Assembly (NCBI GenBank): GCA_025084515.1
Contig: JAJAGP010000559.1
Location: 298,462 to 362,461 of the forward strand
DNA length: 64,000 nt
Source of the DNA: Ancistrus triradiatus
Taxonomy: Eukaryota; Chordata; Actinopteri; Siluriformes; Loricariidae
Direction: 5' to 3'
Positions 57,872-64,000 of the stretch are shown here, piece after piece (position 1 is the first letter of the stretch; each line of letters opens with the position of its first letter). Position numbers and translations under genes: made by a program. The notes under the pieces are model-generated. The model was given only the letters and a program-made list of their open reading frames with translations. It ran no database searches and had not been told where the DNA came from.

Positions 57872-58588
57872 TACACTCACCGGCCACTTCGTTAGGTACC
57901 CCTGTTCAACTGCTCTGCTAATCAGCCAATCACATGGCAGCAACTCAACACTTTTAGGCATGCAGATATGGTCAAGACGAGCATCAAGTTCAAACTGAGC
58001 ATCAGAATGAGGAAGAAAGGTGATGTATGTAACGTTGAACATGGTATGGTTGTTGGTGTTAGACAGGCTGGTCTGAGTATTTCAAAAACTGAATTTTTTC
58101 ATGCACATCCATCTGTAGGGTTCATGGTCAGAAAAGAAAAAAATATCAAGTGAGCAGCAGTTCTCTGGGAGAAAATGCCTTGTTGATGCCAGAGGTCAGA
58201 GTAGAAGGGAAAGACTGGTTCGAGCTGATAAAAAGGCAACAGTAACTGAAATAACTGCTCGTTACAGAAAAGTATGCAGAAGACCATCTCTGAATGCGCA
58301 ACACATCAAACCTTGAAGCAGTTGGACAATAAAAGATTGGAAAAACATTCCCTGGTCTGAGGAGCCTCGCTTTCTGCTGATAGAGCACCTTTTGGATGTG
58401 GTGGAACAGGAGATTCGCATCATGGATGTGCATGCTAATATATCATGCTAATATAGACCAAAATCTCTGAGGAATGTTTCCAGCACCTTGTTCAATCTAT
58501 GCCAGGAAGAATTAAGAGAGTTTTGAAGGGAAAAGTGGTCCAACCTGGTACTAGCAAGACATGCCTAATAAAGTAGCCAGTGAGTGTA
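57872..58588 (+). mobile_element. Internally deleted Tc1-like element, family G
   Basis: 717 bp between TACACTCACCGGCCACTTCG and TAGCCAGTGAGTGTA, imperfect inverted repeats. Transposase text on the plus strand: RKKGD, the degenerate HGMVVGVRQAGLSISKT (58040-58090), LVDARGQ-like (58180) and RLVRADKKATVTEITARYR (58217). It then jumps to IEHLLDVVEQEIRIMDV (58381), so the catalytic middle is deleted. It lies 152 bases after the npvf stop. Confidence 0.85.
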
Positions 58589-59177
58589 TCATATATATCA
58601 TGACTAGTACAAATATGTTTGAACTTCTCATAAAAAATAATAATATAGTGACAATAAGAGTAAATACAACAAATATTACTATTAAAATAAAAGTTACAAT
58701 GTGTAAAGTGTGTCTGTCAATCCATGCCATGACTATAGCCTTGAAAAGGCCTTTCATGGAGGTAAGGATGTGTGTTTTGTAATTGGAAAATCTGCCAAAT
58801 CCAAGCTAATACCAACCCCATGTGACATTATCAGCCATTATACAAGTTGTAGTCCACTAGATGACCAAACACAACTGGTCTGTTCACTAACTACTGCTAA
58901 CATTATAACACTTCCAGGATTACTTGTAAGTCTTGCATGTGTTAGTAAGGACATATAGCACTAAGAACAGTTAGTATGGATTTGATAGGTGTATTCTATT
59001 TTTAATACCACCCGAACAATGCAGAGCTTAAGGAAACAGAGGTACAAATGTAAGTGCAGTACTAAAGGTCATGTGGGTGAAATCTCTGGTACACGTTTTA
59101 CTCAGCAACACAATAGTAGCTCAACACATAAACAACTGGACAGTTTTTAGGTACAAATCCATGTTTTACATTCATAG
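58589..59177. other. Anonymous AT-rich DNA
   Basis: No gene or recognised repeat between the two transposon remnants. Confidence 0.45.
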
Positions 59178-60002
59178 TCCATTTTATCAGTCCCATGTAC
59201 CAAATTGAAACACTTTGTAGTTCTACGATGATAGACTGTATCCATCTATTTCTCTTTATACTTAGTCTCCTTTACTCTGTCCTCTATGGTCAGGACCACC
59301 ACAGATCAGGCACTATTTGGGTGGTGGATCATTCTCAGCCCTGCAGTGACACTGACATGGTGGTGGTGTGTAATTGTGTTTTGCTGCTTTGAGAGGATCA
59401 GACAGCAGTGCTGCTGGAGTTTTTACACACCTCAGTGTCACTGCTGGAGGGAAAACTACACTAACCAAAAATGTACAGTCACCAGCATCCTGTAGGCAGG
59501 GTACTGTGGGCACTGATGAAGGATTAGATCATTGTGGAGCTATTGCTGTGTGTCACCTATACAGTGATAATTCCACTGTAAAGGTGATTTTTCACTTCAT
59601 TTAGTTTTGTTCTACAACAAGTTGCAGTCTAATGTGAATTACAATTTTTTAAATAAATTCTAATGGAGTTTGGATGCAAGCAATGTGTATGTGTGTGTGT
59701 CAGAATGGAGAGTTACTGCGAAAATTATGCTAAATGTAAGTCTACAAGGTCTACAATATGGTTGATATGTCTAATAGAGTGCACAGTGAGTGAACACATT
59801 GTTTAAAAACGCAACAACGTGATATGATCTGTGGTGGTCCTGTGGGGGTCCTGATCATTAGAGAACAGAGTAAAGATGACTCACAATCAGTCTGTAATTG
59901 TAGAACTACAAAGTACTTCTATATGGTACGTGGAACTGATAAAATGGACAGTGAGTGTAGAAACAAGGAGGTGTACCTAATAAAGTGACCTTTCAGAGTG
60001 TA
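59178..60002. mobile_element. Fold-back MITE (GTCAGGACCACCACAG type)
   Basis: The left arm TCCATTTTATCAGTCCCATG...CTTTGTAGTTCTAC (59178-59226) and the right arm GTAGAACTACAAAG...CTGATAAAATGGA (59900-59948) are inverted. A second inverted pair GTCAGGACCACCACAG (59289) and CTGTGGTGGTCCTG (59830) lies inside. The tail GGAGGTGTACCTAATAAAGT resembles the end of family G. I recognise this as a widespread non-autonomous fish repeat; no coding capacity. Confidence 0.75.
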
Positions 60003-60019
60003 TGGTTTGGTCACAAACA

Positions 60020-60216
60020 ATTCTGCCTTTGCGAATGACTCACTAATGTAAATATTGTCTCTGCCATGCACTCTTTCATTTCATTAACTATTTTGTTTCT
60101 TTCTTTCTGTTGCTGATAGGCTTCACAATCTGACAAATATCACTTTCATTTTTTTCATTCACAGATGATTCTGCCTTTGTGAATGAGTCACTAATGTAAA
60201 TATTATCACTGCCATT
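60020..60216 (+). repeat. Tandem duplication, unit about 148 bp
   Basis: ATTCTGCCTTTGCGAATGAC with CACTAATGTAAATATTGTCT at 60020 recurs as ATTCTGCCTTTGTGAATGAG with CACTAATGTAAATATTATCA at 60168. The second copy is cut short after CATTCATTC. Confidence 0.6.
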
Positions 60217-61089
60217 CATTCATTCATTCCTTTGCATTCAGAGTCGGCAGTGAATTTTTAGGCCACTATAGAGATTATCTTCTTTGTCCATGTCAGTTAA
60301 GTCAGTGAGTACTAATGCTTAGGATTCTCTCACTGAATGTATCTCCTTCTGGCTAACCACTGCACCACCGTACCCCGTGAATCATGCACCGTGGAGGTGG
60401 TATGAAATTGCAGTTGAGTGATAGTAAAGGAAATACTAGCAGAGATGTTTTTCAGAAACATCTGAAATGGCAGTGGAAGGTGTATGACACATCCATTTGT
60501 AAGAGAAAATCTACTTCATGTAATGGTGATGGTTTGTAATGACGTAATCTTACCGTCCTGAGGAGGTGGATTTTCCAGAGTAAATCTCACTAAAGAGTCT
60601 ATAGTATATGATGTTGATGACGGCCTTTGGCCTGAACCCATCTGATTACATAAAGCAGATTAATTTTATTTTTTTCTTTAATATACGTACACTTTGCCCT
60701 TTTTCACTTTTTTAGTTTTTTAAAGTATACTTTTTGGCGGGGGGTATCACAGGAGAACATTTCTATTGAATACAAATTAAACGCTGCGTTTTGTCTACAT
60801 TAACAGTTTACTTTACACGTATATATAGTCATGGTTATCAATGAATTCAGTTAAGGTTTGCATTTCATAACATCAAAACATCTTTGCTTTTGCTACAGAG
60901 TTTTCAGTTGATATAACTAGTGTCAAACAAGCAGAAGCAGTGTCTGTTTCCTGGATGCATGTGTGTGTTTTGATGAAAAGGTTTCATGTTGAGCAACATG
61001 GTTTTGATTCAGTTGCTGGGTTCTGATAGTCAAAGGTGCATTTTGAAAAACAGAGTTAGAGATTTTAGATTTGTTTAAGGGTTTTGAAT
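60217..61089. other. Anonymous intergenic DNA
   Basis: No supported gene; short CACTGCACCACCG-like SINE-B scrap near 60360. Confidence 0.4.
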
Positions 61090-61245
61090 AAAGTTGTTAT
61101 GTTGCAGCCTTGTGCTAAAATAAAAAATAAATCAAGATTTTTCCCCATCTGCACCATAATGAGAAAATGAAAATAGAATTATTATTATTTTTTTTTTGGC
61201 AAATTTATTAAAAAGGAAAAAAATTAAGTTTGTATGGTGATGCAT
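61090..61245 (-). mobile_element. Tc1-like terminal-repeat scrap
   Basis: TTGCAGCCTTGTGCTAAAAT, TTCCCCATCTGCACCATAATGA and GGCAAATTTATTAAAAAGGA are phrases of a Tc1-like terminal region. No transposase here. Confidence 0.5.
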
Positions 61246-61261
61246 GCATGAGACTTGAAAT

Positions 61262-62520
61262 GTAACTCTAAAGGTAAATGTTGGGACTGTTGGTTCTTCG
61301 AGCACAAGTGGCACACACAGCCACAAATTCCTTGACATCAGCATCCATGGGTGGCCACCAGAAGTACCTCTTCAGGAGGGCCAAAATGCGGTGATTTCCA
61401 GGGTGGAAGGCAAACTTAGAGCTATGGCCCCATTGGAGCTCAGTGGCCCTGGCCGCCATGGGTCCATAAAGGTGGTCGGGTGGTCCACCCCCAGTGTCGG
61501 GTTCGGTCCCCTGCACCTCCTTGACATTGTGCTGGACCTCCCAGGACAGTCAGCCCATAAGACGGTCGGCAGGGAGGATGGTGTCTGTGGAATCATTAGG
61601 GTTTTCAACAGAGAACTGGTGACACAGAACATCCGGCTTGACATTCCTGGAGCTGGGTCAGTAGGTCAAGGCGAAATCGAAACAAGAGAAGAAAAGGGCT
61701 CGTCTGGCTTGGCGAGAGTTAAGTCTCTTTGCCGTCTGGATGTAGGCCACATTTTTATGATCAGTTCACATGACAAAAAGAAATTCTGAGCCCTCCAACC
61801 AGTGCCTCCAATGCTTTGATGGCCAACTTAATGGCGAGCAGTTCTTGATGCCCAACATCGTAGTTGTCCTCAGCAGGGGTAAGGCATCAAGAATAAAAGG
61901 CACAGGGGTGGAGCTTATTGCACGAATCCAATCATTGCGAAAGGATGGCACCCATGCCAGAGTCTAAGGCGTCAACCTCCATGACAAACAGTTTACTTGG
62001 GTCTGGCTTAATCAAGACGGGTGCTGAGGAGAACAGGCCCCTTAAGGCACATGAAGGCCTTCTTAGCTTCCTAGATCCATTTAAATGGAGTCTTAGTGGA
62101 GGTTAGCTGGGTGAGGGGCACTGCCACTTTGTTATAGCATCTAATAAAAGGCCGGTAGAAATTAGGGAACCCCATAAGCGTTGAAGCTCCTTCCAACCCA
62201 GGGGAACAGCCACTCTGTGACTGGCCGAATCTTGGCTGGGTCCGCTTTGATGCATCCCCTCTGGATTATAAAGCTGAGAAAGGCGACGGTACTGGAGTGG
62301 AACTCGCACTTCTCGGCCTTGACTTAGAGCTTGTTTTCTAGAAGATGGGACAAAGCTAACCGAACATGCCTGACATGTTCCCCTTTGGACCGGGAAAAGA
62401 TAAGGATGTCGTTGAGGTAAACGGATTCTATGCAGGTAGATATGTATTACAGGTGTGGTCTGATTAGGTCTTACCACAAGAGGGTGTAAAAGTGCATCCC
62501 TCACTGCCCAATTAAAAGGC
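61262..62520 (-). mobile_element. Ty3/gypsy retrotransposon pol remnant (RT, RNase H, integrase)
   Basis: Minus strand, from right to left: the end of the reverse transcriptase after its catalytic box (text around 62400-62290: SKGEHV, then SALSLLENKL-like and KAEKCEFHSSTVAF), an RNase H part (61780-61640: TDHKNVAYIQTAKRLNSRQA, PDVLCHQFSVEN), then the integrase zinc-binding domain: HSSKFAFHPGNHRILALLKR with FVAVCATCARR (61320-61420), which shows the HHCC pattern. Stops and frameshifts are frequent, and no LTR or gag is visible. This is an old, dead fragment. Confidence 0.8.
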
Positions 62521-62577
62521 TCTCAAAGGCTACGTTTGGGTTGTGTACTTCTTGGTGAGAGATTTTTGATAGCTAGA

Positions 62578-63545
62578 CATGCCTCTACAACTCACTCAAA
62601 GACGTTCTGCCCAGTTGACAGACTTTGAGAGGTGGCGCATCCCTGCACTGACAGAAGCAGCATGGTCGTTTTGACAGGTTGCCGCCATCTGGGTCATTCT
62701 CGCCTAGCTGTTAGGAGGTGTTTGGAGCAGTGCTTCCATGAGGGTACACACACTCGGCTCTGGATGGCCCAGACGGATACCACCAGAAAAGAGGTTTGTT
62801 CAATCCACCGCCAAGCATGAGCAGCTCAGAGAGTTTCGCTGTCCACTATCCAGACACAGGCGGTATCTTCACTACACACCCCTGTTTCTGCCTAGACCAT
62901 TTCCAGGGGCTTAGCAGAAGGAAATCTGTCACAGCACGCATTACCTGTCCTGTCCATGACAGACAGCCACCGTCACCTTCGTTTTCAGTGGTGTCGTGAA
63001 CGAGAAACATGAACTGCTACAAATGGAACTATGTTACCTTTATTGATGAATCCAAGTTCTGTTTGGGATCCAACGACAGTCAGATTCAAGTATGGAGGCC
63101 TCATGGTTAGTGCTTCAATCCTGCCTTTGCTGTGGAGTGACACACTGCCGCAACTGCTGTTGTTATGATCTGGGAAGCCATCACATTTGACAGTTGATCA
63201 ACCCTAGTAATGATAAGGGACACTAACAGCTCAGCGATATGTGCCATTTTTCAGCAGGAAAGGAGAATTTCTGTCTCCGGCACATTGCAACACTTCCATC
63301 GCCAGCCCGGTCACCAGATTTATCGCCAATCAAGCCTTAATGGGACCAGCTGGGCCAATGCTTTGGCAAACTATGAGTGTGAAGGATGTACAGGCCCAAC
63401 TGCAACATCTGTGGGCAAATGTGCCACAGGATATCATATGGAACTGTATGCCTCCATGCCCAACTGTATCTAATCTTTTATCCAGACTAGAGGCGGTCCA
63501 ACAGGATACTAGAGCCTCTTCAGTTGTACATGCACATACAAAATA
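62578..63545 (+). mobile_element. Decayed Tc1-like element, family K
   Basis: The plus strand begins MPLQLTQRRSAQLTDFERWR (62578), a typical start of this Tc1-like family. TTRKEVCSIHRQA and VVNEKHELLQMEL (63000) follow in other frames. NPPRSPDLSPI-type text at 63305-63340 holds the last catalytic block, and VQAQLQHLWANVPQDIIWN (63395) is the C-terminal helix, matching 5838-6170. Riddled with stops; no terminal repeats identified. Confidence 0.75.
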
Positions 63546-63892
63546 GGAAAACAGATAAGGCAACACCATAATAACCAAACTACCAGTTTATGAACAAGCA
63601 AACAAACAGTTATTCAGGTAGTGTGAGCATTTTGCCATTATTTCTTATTGGACAATTACTACCTTCATTATGTGCCTCTGTGTGTGCCTGTGCGTTGTGT
63701 GTGTTAGGGAGGGGGAGAGGGGGAGAGAGAGAGAGCGAGAGAGAGAGTAGGGTGTAACCAATGGCAGTGGCTTGTTGTAATCTGGGGAATAGCAAAGGAG
63801 ATGCAAAGGAGCACATTTGTTTTCAGAATAAGAAAAACAGGTGAGAAAGACTCAAATTCCATCAGTCTGACTATTTATGTATTTTTTGAGCA

Positions 63893-63961
<69 letters not shown>

Positions 63962-64000
63962 TATATATATACACACATACACACACTCACATATATACAT
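63546..64000. repeat. GA-rich tract and (AT)n/(AC)n microsatellite at window end
   Basis: 63709-63748 is a GGGAGAG/GAGA tract. From 63898 an (AT)n run of about 27 units passes into mixed ACACAC and ATATAT blocks that continue to the edge. No gene. Confidence 0.85.

Overview
This window is vertebrate, almost certainly teleost, chromosomal DNA. It is AT-rich and intron-rich, packed with Tc1-like transposons and long (CA)n and (GA)n microsatellites, with very little coding sequence. No tool was run; every call comes from reading the bases and the translated frames. tRNA-derived SINE copies of a type I associate with otophysan fish point loosely that way, but I cannot name a species.

Three pieces of host coding sequence are supported. 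(1) At 1288-1719, minus strand, lies the first coding exon of a CNC-bZIP factor of the NFE2L1/NFE2L3 group, called nfe2l3 from synteny; the rest of the gene runs off the left edge. (2) At 55519-57720, plus strand, is a complete three-exon npvf gene encoding a 195-residue preproprotein with three LPXRFamide (gonadotropin-inhibitory hormone/RFRP) peptides. The two genes diverge, as NFE2L3 and NPVF do on human 7p15, so this looks like a conserved block with a long gene-poor interval between them. (3) At 10010-10152, minus strand, is a single 143-nt exon with intact splice sites that reads as the C-terminal-region exon of a CP2-family transcription factor (tfcp2/ubp1-like). I cannot find its companion exons.

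Layout: 1-2.4 kb, nfe2l3 exon and promoter; 3.4-11 kb, a nest of Tc1-like elements, a LINE and a MITE, with the orphan CP2 exon caught in it; 11-16 kb, unique or minisatellite DNA, a MITE and a CTCF-like motif; 16.7-18 kb, a decayed transposon-derived gene; 18-25.5 kb, SINEs, L2-like LINE pieces and a pogo-like element; 25-32 kb, mostly anonymous; 32.5-43 kb, three near full-length Tc1-like elements from different families plus fragments; 43-55 kb, anonymous DNA with SINE, LINE and Tc1 debris; 55.5-57.7 kb, npvf; 57.9-64 kb, Tc1 and MITE debris, a Ty3/gypsy pol remnant and microsatellites.

I found no new multi-gene system. The items most worth following are the orphan CP2 exon, the decayed 16.7-18 kb transposon gene, the IR/DR ends of the Tc1 elements, and the npvf 3' end, whose first canonical polyadenylation signals lie inside a transposon.
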